From: Alphaproteobacteria bacterium
GTDB taxonomy: Bacteria; Pseudomonadota; Alphaproteobacteria; Sphingomonadales; Sphingomonadaceae
NCBI GenBank assembly: GCA_018970445.1
Contig: JAGWWF010000022.1
Location: 1-63,829, forward strand
DNA: 63,829 nt
Direction of reading: 5' to 3'
The notes beneath the pieces were generated by a model, which saw nothing but the letters and a program-made list of their open reading frames with translations, was not told the origin of the DNA and did not search any database. Position numbers and translations under genes: made by a program. Below, one piece after another: positions 1 to 8,849 of the stretch (position 1 is the stretch's first letter; every line of letters begins with the position of its first letter).

Positions 1-2
1 AG

Positions 3-1445
3 GCCGAGATCGCCGCCGCTTTGGCCGCCATCGTGCCCGATGGCGTGATTGCCGATGCTGCCGGCCTGTCCCCTTATGGCAGCGATGGGCTGACCATGTA
101 TGCCCAAAGCCCGCTGGCCGTGGTGCTGCCGCGCACCTCCGATCAGGTGGCGCGCGTGCTGGCCTGGTGCCATGGCCGCGGCGTCAAGGTGGTGGCGCGC
201 GGTTCGGGCACGTCCCTTTCGGGCGGGGCGCTGCCGCTGGCCGATGGCATCGTGCTGGGGATGAGCCGGTTCAACCGCATCCTGGCCGTGGATTATGATC
301 AGCGCATCGCCGTGGTGCAGCCGGGCGTCACCAATCTGGCCGTTTCCCAGGCGGTGGCGCCGCGCGGATTCTATTATGCGCCCGATCCATCCAGCCAGAT
401 CGCCTGTTCGATCGGCGGCAATGTCGCGGAAAATGCCGGCGGGGTGCATTGCCTGAAATATGGCACCACCAGCCCCAATCTGCTGGGCGTCGAACTGGTG
501 CTGATCGATGGCACCGTGCTGCGGCTGGGCGGGCCGGGCATGGAACAGCCGGGGCTGGACCTGCTGGGCCTGGTGTGCGGTTCCGAAGGGCTGCTGGGCG
601 TGGTGACCGAAGCCACGGTGCGCATCCTGCCCAAACCGGCCACGGCGCGCGCGCTGCTGCTGGGCTTTGCCAGCGTGGCGGCGGCCGGCGATTGCGTGGC
701 GGCGATCATGGCGGCCGGCATCATCCCGGCGGGCCTTGAGATGATGGACGCGCCGGCCATCCGCGCGGCCGAGGCTTTCGTGAAGGCGGGATACCCAACC
801 GATGTCGCCGCCCTGATGATTGCCGAAGCCGATGGCACCGGCCCCCAGGTGGATGATCAACTGGCGCAGATCGGCGCCATCGCCCGCGCCCATGGCTGCA
901 CCCACATGCGCGAAAGCCATGATGAAGCGCAGCGGTTGCTGTTCTGGGCCGGGCGCAAGGCGGCGTTTCCGGCGGTGGGGCGCATTGCATCCGATTATTA
1001 TTGCGTCGATGGCACCATCCCGCGCCGCGCGCTGGGCCGGGTGCTTGACGAGATTTCCGCCATCGTCGCCCGCCATGGCCTCAGCGTCGCCAATGTGTTT
1101 CACGCCGGCGATGGCAATCTGCACCCGCTGGTGATGTATGATGCCAGCATTGCCGGCCAGACCGAGGCGGCCGAGGCGGCCGGGGCCGAGATACTGCTGG
1201 CCTGCGTGGCGGCTGGCGGCGTGCTCACCGGTGAACATGGCGTGGGGGTGGAGAAGCGCGATCTGATGCCCCACCAGTTCAACGCCACCGATCTGGATGT
1301 GCAGAGCCGGCTGAAATGCGCCTTTGATGCACGCGGCCTGCTCAATCCCGGCAAGCTGTTCCCCAGCCTGGCCCGCTGTGCCGAACTCAATGCCGTGCAT
1401 GTGCATGGCGGCCGCCTGGCCCACCCCGAATTGCCGCGCTTCTGA
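3..1445 (+). CDS. glcD: Glycolate oxidase FAD subunit GlcD (5' partial)
   Basis: FAD-binding subunit of the three-part glycolate oxidase, which oxidises glycolate (and D-lactate) to glyoxylate and passes electrons through GlcE/GlcF to the respiratory chain at the inner membrane. The VAO-type FAD site is visible as VVARGSGTSLSGG about 60 residues in, and the C-terminal FAD-oxidase domain has FHAGDGNLHPL and GEHGVGVEKRD. The frame is open to the left edge, so the true start lies outside; the TTG at 21 is only the first start-like codon inside. About 480 codons are present against a usual length near 500, so little is missing. The stop overlaps the glcE ATG by one base. Assignment rests on motifs plus the adjacent glcE and glcF. 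Confidence 0.93.
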   Translation, partial: AEIAAALAAIVPDGVIADAAGLSPYGSDGLTMYAQSPLAVVLPRTSDQVARVLAWCHGRGVKVVARGSGTSLSGGALPLADGIVLGMSRFNRILAVDYDQRIAVVQPGVTNLAVSQAVAPRGFYYAPDPSSQIACSIGGNVAENAGGVHCLKYGTTSPNLLGVELVLIDGTVLRLGGPGMEQPGLDLLGLVCGSEGLLGVVTEATVRILPKPATARALLLGFASVAAAGDCVAAIMAAGIIPAGLEMMDAPAIRAAEAFVKAGYPTDVAALMIAEADGTGPQVDDQLAQIGAIARAHGCTHMRESHDEAQRLLFWAGRKAAFPAVGRIASDYYCVDGTIPRRALGRVLDEISAIVARHGLSVANVFHAGDGNLHPLVMYDASIAGQTEAAEAAGAEILLACVAAGGVLTGEHGVGVEKRDLMPHQFNATDLDVQSRLKCAFDARGLLNPGKLFPSLARCAELNAVHVHGGRLAHPELPRF

Positions 1446-2563
1446 TGACGATCCATGCGCCCGCAAGCCCCGAGGAACTGGCCGCGATCCTCAAAACTGC
1501 GCCCGGCACCCGGCTGGCGGTGCGCGGGGCGGGCAGCCGGCCGGCCTTTCATCCCGCCGCCGATGGCTGGATCGATACCGCCGGCCTGGGCGGCGCCATC
1601 CGGTATGATCCGGCCGAACTGATGCTCACCGCGCCGGCCGCCACCCCGATGGCGCAGATCGCGGCGCTGCTGGCCGCCACCGGCCAGTGCCTGGGCTTTG
1701 AACCGCCCGGCGATGGCGCGGCGTGGAGCCGTGGGGCAGGCACGCTGGGCGGCGCGGTCGCCTGCGGCCTGTCGGGCCCGCGCCGGCCCTTTGCCGGCGC
1801 GGCGCGGGATCATGTGCTGGCGCTGGCCGGCGTGACGGGCGCGGGCGAGGCGTTCACGGCCGGCGGCAAGGTGCTCAAGAATGTGACCGGTTTTGATCTG
1901 CCGCGCCTGCTCACCGGATCGCGGGGCAGCCTGGCGGTGCTCACCGAACTCACCGTGCGGCTGGCACCGCTGCCGCCGGCCTGCGCCAGCTATGCCCTGC
2001 CGGCCGACACGGCGGCGCGCGCGCTGCGCCTGATGGCCGATGCGCTGATGGTGGATGGCGGCATCACCGGGGCCGCCTGGGCCGATGGCGCGGTGCACCT
2101 GCGCATCGAGGCGGGCACGGCGGCGCTGCCGGCGCTGATGGAGGCGCTGGCGGCGCGGCTGCCGGGTGGGCAGTGGCGCGACGCGGCCGCCAGCCGGGCA
2201 CATTGGGCCGCCATGGCCGACCAGTCAGACCTGGCCGCCGATCGCATCCTGTGGCGCTGCCCGCTGCCGGCGGGCGCGGCGGCGGCGCTGGAGCTGCCGG
2301 CCGGCGCGCAGCTGCGGCTGGATTGGGGCGGGGCGCTGGCCTGGATCATCCTGCCGCCGGCGCTGGCCGATTATGATGTGCCGGCCGCCGTGGCGGCCGC
2401 GGCCGGGCGCGACGGCCATGCCCGCCGGCTGCGCCTGCCCGATGGGTTGGCCAGCGCGGTGCCGGCGATCAGCCCGGCCGATCCGGCGCTGGCGGCCCTG
2501 CAGGGCCGGATCAAGGCGCTGCTTGATCCGGCCGGCGTGCTGGCGGCGGAGGCGGTGGGATGA
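1445..2563 (+). CDS. glcE: Glycolate oxidase FAD-binding subunit GlcE
   Basis: Second, shorter FAD-binding subunit of glycolate oxidase, 372 residues. The N-terminal half carries a degenerate VAO FAD-binding fold: RGAGSRPAF near residue 28, then GKVLKNVTGFDLPRLLTGS and GSLAVLTELTVRLAPLP, both typical of GlcE. The C-terminal half is alanine-rich and poorly conserved, as usual in this subunit. The ATG overlaps the glcD stop by one base, and the stop overlaps the glcF start (ATGA), so the three are translationally coupled. Without glcD and glcF beside it the protein could be taken for any VAO-family oxidase; the context settles the call. Confidence 0.92.
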   Translation: MTIHAPASPEELAAILKTAPGTRLAVRGAGSRPAFHPAADGWIDTAGLGGAIRYDPAELMLTAPAATPMAQIAALLAATGQCLGFEPPGDGAAWSRGAGTLGGAVACGLSGPRRPFAGAARDHVLALAGVTGAGEAFTAGGKVLKNVTGFDLPRLLTGSRGSLAVLTELTVRLAPLPPACASYALPADTAARALRLMADALMVDGGITGAAWADGAVHLRIEAGTAALPALMEALAARLPGGQWRDAAASRAHWAAMADQSDLAADRILWRCPLPAGAAAALELPAGAQLRLDWGGALAWIILPPALADYDVPAAVAAAAGRDGHARRLRLPDGLASAVPAISPADPALAALQGRIKALLDPAGVLAAEAVG

Positions 2564-3819
2564 GCGGGATCGATGTTGCCGCCGCGCAGGCGCGCATCCG
2601 CAGTTGCGTGCACTGCGGCTTCTGCACCGCCACCTGCCCCACCTATGTGGTGACCGGCGACGAGCTCGACAGCCCGCGCGGGCGCATCTGGCTGATGAAG
2701 GACATGCTGGCCGCGTCCGATCGGCCGCCCAGCCCGCGCGCCGTCCACCACATCGATCGCTGCCTGTCGTGCCTGGCCTGCACCACCACCTGCCCGTCGG
2801 GCGTGGATTACATGCACCTGGTGGATGCGGCGCGGGCCCATATCGAAACCACCTATCGCCGGCCCTGGCCGCAGCGGCTGCTGCGTGCCGCCCTGCCGTG
2901 GCTGCTCACCCGGCGGCGGCTGTTCCGGCTGGCCTTGCAGCTGGGCCGGCTGGCGCGCCCGCTGGCCGGGCTGCTGCCGCCGCAACTGGCAGCGATGCTG
3001 GGCCAGGTGCCGGCGCGGCTGCCGGCCGCCGGGCGGGCCGAACGGCGGCAGCCGCTGGCGGTGGCACAGCCCTTGGGCCGGGTGATCCTGCATCTGGGCT
3101 GCGTGCAGCCGGTGCTGCGCCCGGCCATCGATGATGCGGCGCTGCGCCTGCTGGCCCGCCACGGGTTTGAAGTGGTGATCACCCGCCAATCATCCTGCTG
3201 CGGCGCGCTGGATCATCATCTGGGCCGCGAGGCCGCGGCCCGTGCCCATGCCGCCGCCAACATCGCGGCCTGGGACGCGGCGGGCGACGTGGAGGCGATC
3301 ATCATCACCGCATCGGGCTGCGGCACGGTGATCAAGGATTATGCCGCGCTGTTCGGCGATGATCCGGCCATGGCGGCGCGGGCGCGGGCCGTGGCGGCCA
3401 AGGCGATGGACATTTCGGAATTCCTCGCCCGGCTGCCGCCCCTGCCATCGGTGCTGGCGCCCGGCCGCGCCGTGGCCTGGCACAGCGCCTGTTCGCTGCA
3501 ACATGGCCAGCAGGTGAAGGTGGCTCCGCCGGCGCTGCTGGCCGCCGCCGGGTTTGATGTGCGCCAGCCGGCCGAGGCGCATATCTGCTGCGGTTCGGCC
3601 GGCAGCTATGCGATTTTGCAGCCGGAAATGAGCGCAACGCTGAAGGCGCGCAAGCAGGTGGCGCTGGCGGCAACCGGCGCCCGGCTGGTGGCCAGCAGCA
3701 ACATCGGCTGCATCGGCCATCTGGCCAGCAGCGAACTGCATATCGTCCACATGGTCGAACTGCTCGATTGGGCCAGCGGCGGGCCGCCGCCGGCCGGCAT
3801 GGCGGCGCAAACCGGCTGA
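2560..3819 (+). CDS. glcF: Glycolate oxidase iron-sulfur subunit GlcF
   Basis: Iron-sulfur subunit that takes electrons from GlcD/GlcE, 419 residues. Two ferredoxin-type [4Fe-4S] motifs lie near the N-terminus: CVHCGFCTATCP at about residues 16-27 and CLSCLACTTTCPSG at about 68-81. Two cysteine-rich CCG domains follow (SSCCGALDHHLG in the middle, HICCGSAGSY near the end), the signature of GlcF, LutA and heterodisulfide-reductase-like subunits. The start overlaps the glcE stop as ATGA. It is the last gene of the operon; 305 bp with no gene follow. Confidence 0.93.
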   Translation: MSGIDVAAAQARIRSCVHCGFCTATCPTYVVTGDELDSPRGRIWLMKDMLAASDRPPSPRAVHHIDRCLSCLACTTTCPSGVDYMHLVDAARAHIETTYRRPWPQRLLRAALPWLLTRRRLFRLALQLGRLARPLAGLLPPQLAAMLGQVPARLPAAGRAERRQPLAVAQPLGRVILHLGCVQPVLRPAIDDAALRLLARHGFEVVITRQSSCCGALDHHLGREAAARAHAAANIAAWDAAGDVEAIIITASGCGTVIKDYAALFGDDPAMAARARAVAAKAMDISEFLARLPPLPSVLAPGRAVAWHSACSLQHGQQVKVAPPALLAAAGFDVRQPAEAHICCGSAGSYAILQPEMSATLKARKQVALAATGARLVASSNIGCIGHLASSELHIVHMVELLDWASGGPPPAGMAAQTG

Positions 3820-3889
3820 TCGGCGGCGATCGGGCGATGACAATGCGCCGCAGGGCGGGCGCGGTGCAGCCAGGGCCCGCTGAATCGCG

Positions 3890-3917
3890 TTGACAGCATC
3901 TGTATACAGTCTACAAC
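3890..3917 (+). promoter_or_regulatory. Candidate promoter with CTGTATACAG palindrome
   Basis: The 305-bp gap between glcF and the receptor gene contains no convincing ORF. It holds TTGACA at 3890-3895 and TACAAC at 3912-3917, spaced 16 bp, a fair sigma-70-type promoter. Between them is the perfect 10-bp palindrome CTGTATACAG (3900-3909), placed where a repressor would block RNA polymerase. GTATAC-centred palindromes are common among GntR-family operators, but the regulator is not identifiable here. The leader from this promoter to the ATG at 4125 would be about 200 nt; I see no riboswitch-like fold by eye. The same core recurs at 57466-57479. Confidence 0.5.
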
Positions 3918-4124
3918 AGAGCCGCACCAAAGGCCGGGGAGTGGCCGATGGAGGCCAGCCGGCGCGGCGACAGATCATGCCATGCAGCAGGATCGCCCGT
4001 AGCAGGCGGAACGTGGGGCAGGGTTTGGGGTGGATCGCGTCGCGCGCAGCCGCCCGCCAGGATCCGGTTGCACACCGCCCAAAACGCGCCGACCGACCGT
4101 TGTTGACGTGGGGAGTGACACCAG

Positions 4125-6764
4125 ATGCGCAATCGTTTTCAGATCAGCCGCAGCCGCCATTTGATCGAGGCCGGGCTGGCCGCACTGGCGCTGGCCAGCG
4201 CCTCGGCCGCCGTGGCGCAAACGGCACCGGCCCCGGCCGCCGATGCCGCCACCGAAACCGACGAGGCCGAGGAAATCGTGGTGACCGGCACCAGCATCCG
4301 CGGTGTCGCCCCGATCGGTTCGCCGCTGGTCAGCGTCGATCAGGAATTCGTCAAGGTCAACGCCCCGGCCAACATGTCCGAACTGCTCAGCCTGGTGCCG
4401 CAGCTGGGCAATTTCGGCACCAATCACGAAGTCGCCACCACCGGCCGCTTCCGCACCGGCGGCTTCCTGCCCAACATCCACAACATCGGCATCTTTGCCA
4501 CGCTGGCGCTGTTCAACGGCCACCGCATGGCCGCGGTGGGCGGCGAGGCGGTGCTGCCCGATCCCGGCATGGTGCCGGTGCTGGCCATCGGCCGGGTGGA
4601 AATCGTCGCCGATGGTTCATCGGCGGTCTATGGTTCCGATGCCGTCGCCGGGGTGGCCAACTTCATCTATCGCCGCGACATGGATGGGTTCGAAGCCCAG
4701 GGCACCTATGGCTTCTCGCCGGAACACAGCTATGAAAAGCGCAATCTGGCGCTGGGCTGGGGCAAGAAATGGTCCACCGGCAATGTGATGATCGTGGGCG
4801 AATACAGCGCCAACAAATCCCCCACCAACGAGGAAATCCCCTTCATCCGCGCCGATCAGCGTTTCCGCGGCGGCCGTGATCAGCGCACCACCACCTGCGA
4901 TCTGCCCAACGTGACGATCGGCAGCACCGTCTATGCCTATCCCAGCTTTGTCACCGGCAGCGCCAACCGCAACCGTTGCGAAAACCAGCTGGCCCAGGAA
5001 GTCGTGCCGGAATCGACCCGTTTTTCGCTGCTGGCCACCGCGCGCCAGGAACTGAACGAGACGGTGACGCTGTGGGCGGAGGGCAATTATTCCAACCTGA
5101 AGACCAGCCGCGTCGCCAACCCGCGCAACCTCAACATCACCGTGCCGGCCACCAATCCCTATCTGGTGCTGCCGCCGGGCGTGACGCTGGCGCCGGGCCA
5201 GACGGTGAGCGTGGTGCGCAACGGCGTTGGCCTGTTCCCCAATCCGGTCAACACCCAGCGGTCCGAAGTGATGGCCATCACGCTGGGTGCCGATGTGAAG
5301 CTGGGCAGCGGCTGGCTGCTCAACGTGATGACCCATTATTCCAAGACCAATGATTACAACGACCAGCCCGAAATCGATCTGGTCAACGCCCAGAATCTGG
5401 CCAATGGCACGACCTTGACCACCGCCTTCAACCCCTTTGGCCAGGCCGGCCAGAACAATGCCGCGGTGCTGGCGCAGATCAACAACGGCTTCACCCAGAT
5501 CAACGACAGTTCGCAATATCTGCGCCAGTTGATGGTGAAGGCCGATGGCCCGCTGTTCGCGCTGGGCGGCGGCGATGCCCGCATGGCGGTGGGCACCGAA
5601 TTCCGCGACGAACAGGCCGATCAGCTGCAGATTGGCGGCGTGCCCGGCCCGAACCAGCTGCTGGTGCGCGATGATCGCATTTCGCGCTTTGTCGCGGCGG
5701 CCTTTGCCGAAGTGAACCTGCCCTTCTTCAGCGCGCAGAACGCCGTCACCGGCCTCCAGCGGCTGGAACTGTCGCTGTCGGCGCGCTACGATCATTATCA
5801 GCAGCTGGGCGGCACCTTCAATCCCAAGGTGGGCCTGGTGTGGGCGCCGGCCAAGGATCTGTCGCTGCGCGGTTCGTGGAGCACCAGCTTCGTCGCGCCC
5901 AACATGGGCCTGATCACCTCGATCTTCGGCGTGCCGCAGATCGGGCTGAACATTGCCGGCTTTGGCAACAACGTGAACGTCTACAACCAGGGCGGCGGCA
6001 ACCCGGCGCTCACCCCCGAAGAGGCGCGAACCTATTCGCTGGGGGCGGATTTCACCCCCACCTTCGTGCCGGGCCTGAAATTGTCGGTCACCTATTACAA
6101 CGTCACCTACAAGAATCTGGTCTACAAGCCCACCCAGGCCGATGCCTTCAACAACCCGTTCTTCAGCTTTGCGGTGATCCGCAATCCCACGGCGCAACAG
6201 GTGCTGGATGCCATTGCCGCAGCGCCGCCGCAAAGCCCGGTGCCAACGCGCATCGATGCCATCTTCCAGTCCTTTGCCATCAACGTGGGCCAGCGCATCA
6301 TCGACGGGCTTGATTTCGATCTGAACTACAAGCTGCCCACCGACATCGGCACCTTCACCTTCAACGTGAACGCCAACCGGCAACTGGGCTTCCGCCAGGA
6401 ACTGGCCCCCGGCACCGGCTTTCAGGACATCATCGGCCAGCAGAGCGCGATCAAGTGGCGCGGGCGCGGCCAGCTCAGCTGGAACCTGGATGATCTGACC
6501 GTGTCCGGCTTCATGAACTATATCGGCGGCTTCACCAACATCACCACCGGCACGCCCTTCCCCAATGTCAGCAGCTGGGAGACGTTCGATCTGACCGTGC
6601 AGTATAATCTGGAAAAGGTGCTCAAGGGCAGCCAGATCCAGCTGCGCGGATCGAACATCTTCAATCGCTGGCCGCCCTTCTATGATGGCACCCAGGGCTT
6701 TTTCAACGCCGCCCATTCGCCGTTCGGGCGCACGCTGGAATTGACCCTGCGGACGCGGTTCTGA
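4125..6764 (+). CDS. TonB-dependent receptor
   Basis: Outer-membrane TonB-dependent receptor of 879 residues that should import a ligand across the outer membrane using TonB energy. A signal peptide is visible (basic start, hydrophobic stretch, cleavage near SAAVAQTAPA). The plug domain begins with EIVVTGTSIRG, resembling a TonB box, and has DGSSAVYGSDAVAGVANF, a well-conserved plug motif. The remaining residues form the beta-barrel, ending in aromatic FGRTLELTLRTRF as expected for barrel insertion. The ligand cannot be told from sequence. The next gene, an exported sugar-isomerase-like protein, hints at a carbohydrate or small organic acid (inference). It is preceded by a candidate regulated promoter. 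Confidence 0.93.
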   Translation: MRNRFQISRSRHLIEAGLAALALASASAAVAQTAPAPAADAATETDEAEEIVVTGTSIRGVAPIGSPLVSVDQEFVKVNAPANMSELLSLVPQLGNFGTNHEVATTGRFRTGGFLPNIHNIGIFATLALFNGHRMAAVGGEAVLPDPGMVPVLAIGRVEIVADGSSAVYGSDAVAGVANFIYRRDMDGFEAQGTYGFSPEHSYEKRNLALGWGKKWSTGNVMIVGEYSANKSPTNEEIPFIRADQRFRGGRDQRTTTCDLPNVTIGSTVYAYPSFVTGSANRNRCENQLAQEVVPESTRFSLLATARQELNETVTLWAEGNYSNLKTSRVANPRNLNITVPATNPYLVLPPGVTLAPGQTVSVVRNGVGLFPNPVNTQRSEVMAITLGADVKLGSGWLLNVMTHYSKTNDYNDQPEIDLVNAQNLANGTTLTTAFNPFGQAGQNNAAVLAQINNGFTQINDSSQYLRQLMVKADGPLFALGGGDARMAVGTEFRDEQADQLQIGGVPGPNQLLVRDDRISRFVAAAFAEVNLPFFSAQNAVTGLQRLELSLSARYDHYQQLGGTFNPKVGLVWAPAKDLSLRGSWSTSFVAPNMGLITSIFGVPQIGLNIAGFGNNVNVYNQGGGNPALTPEEARTYSLGADFTPTFVPGLKLSVTYYNVTYKNLVYKPTQADAFNNPFFSFAVIRNPTAQQVLDAIAAAPPQSPVPTRIDAIFQSFAINVGQRIIDGLDFDLNYKLPTDIGTFTFNVNANRQLGFRQELAPGTGFQDIIGQQSAIKWRGRGQLSWNLDDLTVSGFMNYIGGFTNITTGTPFPNVSSWETFDLTVQYNLEKVLKGSQIQLRGSNIFNRWPPFYDGTQGFFNAAHSPFGRTLELTLRTRF

Positions 6765-6798
6765 TCCGGCACCGGCTGGCGAAGGGGGGAGGGGCAGG

Positions 6799-7872
6799 AT
6801 GCTGATCAACCGTCGCCAGTTCGGGCAGGGTGGCCTGGCCGCCACCCTGTTCGCGGGCTTCCCCAGCCTGGCGCTTGCCCAGGCGCAAGGGGCGCTGCCG
6901 CCAAGATCGCCGCTGGGCGTGGCCGGCACCGGGCTTTCGGCGCACTTGCGCGGGCTTGATGGCGTGGCCAGGGGGCTGCGCGATGATCCGGTGGCGTTTC
7001 TGGACTATGTGCGCAGCCTGGGCGGCGGCGGCGTGCAGATCGCGGTGCCGCCCGCCCATGTCGCCCGCTTTCGCGCCCGGCTGGACGAGCTGGGCATGTA
7101 TTATGAAGGCCAGGCGGCGCTGCCCAGCCGGCGCGATGGCGATTATGCCGCCTTCGAAGCCAGCGTGCAGACCGCCGCCGCCCTGGGGGCCAGCGTGATG
7201 CGCGCCGTTTCGCGCCCGCCCGAAGGCGGCACCGGCCGGCGCTATGAAACATTCCGCAGCCTGGCCGACTGGCAGGCCTGGCTGGACGAAGCCAATGCGA
7301 TCATCGAACGCTGCGTGCCGATTGCGGCGAAATACAAGGTGGCGATCGCGCTGGAAAACCACAAGGATCGCACGGTTGACGAACATGTCGCCCTGCTCAA
7401 GCGCATCGACAGCGAGTGGCTGGGAAGCCTGATCGATCCCGGCAACAACATGAGCTTCATGGAAATGCCGGAGGAAACCGTGCGGGCGCTGAGCCCGTGG
7501 GTGAAGGCCTGTTCGCTCAAGGACATGGGCGTTGCGCCTTATCGCGATGGTTTCCTGCTGTCGGAAGTGCCGTTCGATACCGGCATGACCGATCAGGCGA
7601 AATTGTTCGGCATCATGAAAAAGGCCAATCCCAAGCTGTTCCCCACCACCGAACTGATCACCCGCGATCCGTTGCAGGTGCCGGTGCTCACCGATGGCTA
7701 TCACGCGCCCTTTGCCGATCGCCGGCCCCGGGTGAAGCGCTGGCTGGCGATGGTGAACAGGCGCCAGACCGTGCTGCCGCAGGTGAGCGGCCTGTCGCCG
7801 GCCGAACAGTTCAGGCAGGAAGAGGACAACACCCGCCAGGTGTTTGCCTGGGGGCTGAAGAAACTGGCCTAG
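6799..7872 (+). CDS. Tat-exported TIM-barrel protein, sugar phosphate isomerase/epimerase-like
   Basis: A 357-residue protein of the xylose isomerase-like TIM-barrel superfamily. The N-terminus NRRQFGQGGLAATLFAG, ending before LALAQAQ, looks like a twin-arginine signal, which would place it in the periplasm. Barrel features include VAIALENHKDRTVDEHVALL, GSLIDPGNN and VKACSLKDMG, which carry the acidic and His ligands usual in this fold. A purine-rich ribosome site (GGAGGGGCAGG) lies just before the ATG. It follows the receptor gene by 34 bp and is probably co-transcribed. Its stop shares a CTAG with the stop of the opposing gene. The substrate is unknown. Confidence 0.8.
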   Translation: MLINRRQFGQGGLAATLFAGFPSLALAQAQGALPPRSPLGVAGTGLSAHLRGLDGVARGLRDDPVAFLDYVRSLGGGGVQIAVPPAHVARFRARLDELGMYYEGQAALPSRRDGDYAAFEASVQTAAALGASVMRAVSRPPEGGTGRRYETFRSLADWQAWLDEANAIIERCVPIAAKYKVAIALENHKDRTVDEHVALLKRIDSEWLGSLIDPGNNMSFMEMPEETVRALSPWVKACSLKDMGVAPYRDGFLLSEVPFDTGMTDQAKLFGIMKKANPKLFPTTELITRDPLQVPVLTDGYHAPFADRRPRVKRWLAMVNRRQTVLPQVSGLSPAEQFRQEEDNTRQVFAWGLKKLA

Positions 7873-8849
7873 AGCCGATCGATGAACCAGTAGCCGGCGG
7901 TGCTGCCGATGGCATAGGCGGCCGTGAAGATCGCCGGCTGCAACGCAGCCGGTGCCAGCCGGCGCAGCAGCCACAGCAGGCCGGATGCGCCGGCGATGAT
8001 CGCCAGTTGGCCGGCCTCCACCCCGATGTTGAAGGCCAGCAGCGCCATCGGCACCTCGCCGGCGGGCAGGCCCACCTCGCGCAGCGCGCCAGCAAAGCCG
8101 AAGCCGTGCAGCAGGCCAAACAGGAAGGCCACCAGCCAGGGCAGCCGCTGTGACAGGCGGGGCTGGTCGGGCGCTGATCCGGTCTGGGCCTTCACGATCT
8201 CCACCGCCAGAAACAGGATCGACAGCGCAATCACCGCTTCCACCGGGGCCTGCGGCAGGCCGAACAGGCCCAGCGTGGTGCCAGCCAGGGTGATCGAATG
8301 GGCGATGGTGAAGGCGGTGGCGGCCGCCACCACCGGCCAGCCGCGGCGCAGCAGCAGCACCAGCGCCACCACGAACAGCAGATGATCGATGCCGCCCACG
8401 ATATGTTCAACGCCGATCACCCCATAGGTTTGCGCCACCTGCCAGCGGCTGGCGCGACGGGCCAGCGTGATCGTGGGCGCATCAACCCGCAGCTGGGCGG
8501 CCTGCACCGCCGCGTCCAGCGGCGCGACGCGGATCAGGCCATCGGGGCTGCCGGGTGCCAGCCCGGCCACGCCCAGCCGCGCGCCGGCCAGGGGCCGCGT
8601 GCAGCGGGCGGTGCCGGCGGCCACCAGCGCGCCGCCCACCAGTTGCGGCCGCGCCAGCGCCAGCCGGCAGAAACCGGGCAGCAGCGGCCGGCCGCTGCCG
8701 GCCACCCCGCCCAGCACCGGGGCCTTCCACAGCACATCCCACTGGCCGGCGGCGGTTTCGCGCAGCTCCAGATAGAAGGGCCGCAGTTCATCGGCGCGCG
8801 CCGGGCCGGCCAGTGCCAGCAGCAGCCAGGCCAGCAGCAGCCGGATCAT
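7869..8849 (-). CDS. HupE/UreJ-like membrane protein
   Basis: A 326-residue protein with a signal peptide (LLLAWLLLALAGPARA), an extracytoplasmic region of about 125 residues, then about six or seven hydrophobic helices. The signature GVIGVEHIVGGIDHLLFVV matches the HupE/UreJ family, in which some members are nickel or cobalt permeases. A second His-bearing helix reads LFGLLHGFGFAGAL. The ATG overlaps the stop of the isomerase gene (ATGA), and DUF3604 lies upstream of that, so the three form one transcript. Metal transport is family knowledge only for true HupE; in this context the role is unknown. Confidence 0.82.
   Translation of the reverse strand: MIRLLLAWLLLALAGPARADELRPFYLELRETAAGQWDVLWKAPVLGGVAGSGRPLLPGFCRLALARPQLVGGALVAAGTARCTRPLAGARLGVAGLAPGSPDGLIRVAPLDAAVQAAQLRVDAPTITLARRASRWQVAQTYGVIGVEHIVGGIDHLLFVVALVLLLRRGWPVVAAATAFTIAHSITLAGTTLGLFGLPQAPVEAVIALSILFLAVEIVKAQTGSAPDQPRLSQRLPWLVAFLFGLLHGFGFAGALREVGLPAGEVPMALLAFNIGVEAGQLAIIAGASGLLWLLRRLAPAALQPAIFTAAYAIGSTAGYWFIDRL

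Noticed and set aside
4617-6929. 770-codon ORF on the minus strand opposite the first receptor
   Set aside because: Antisense shadow produced by high G+C third positions; composition is His/Ala/Gly/Arg-rich and it has no domain, while the plus strand encodes a clear receptor.
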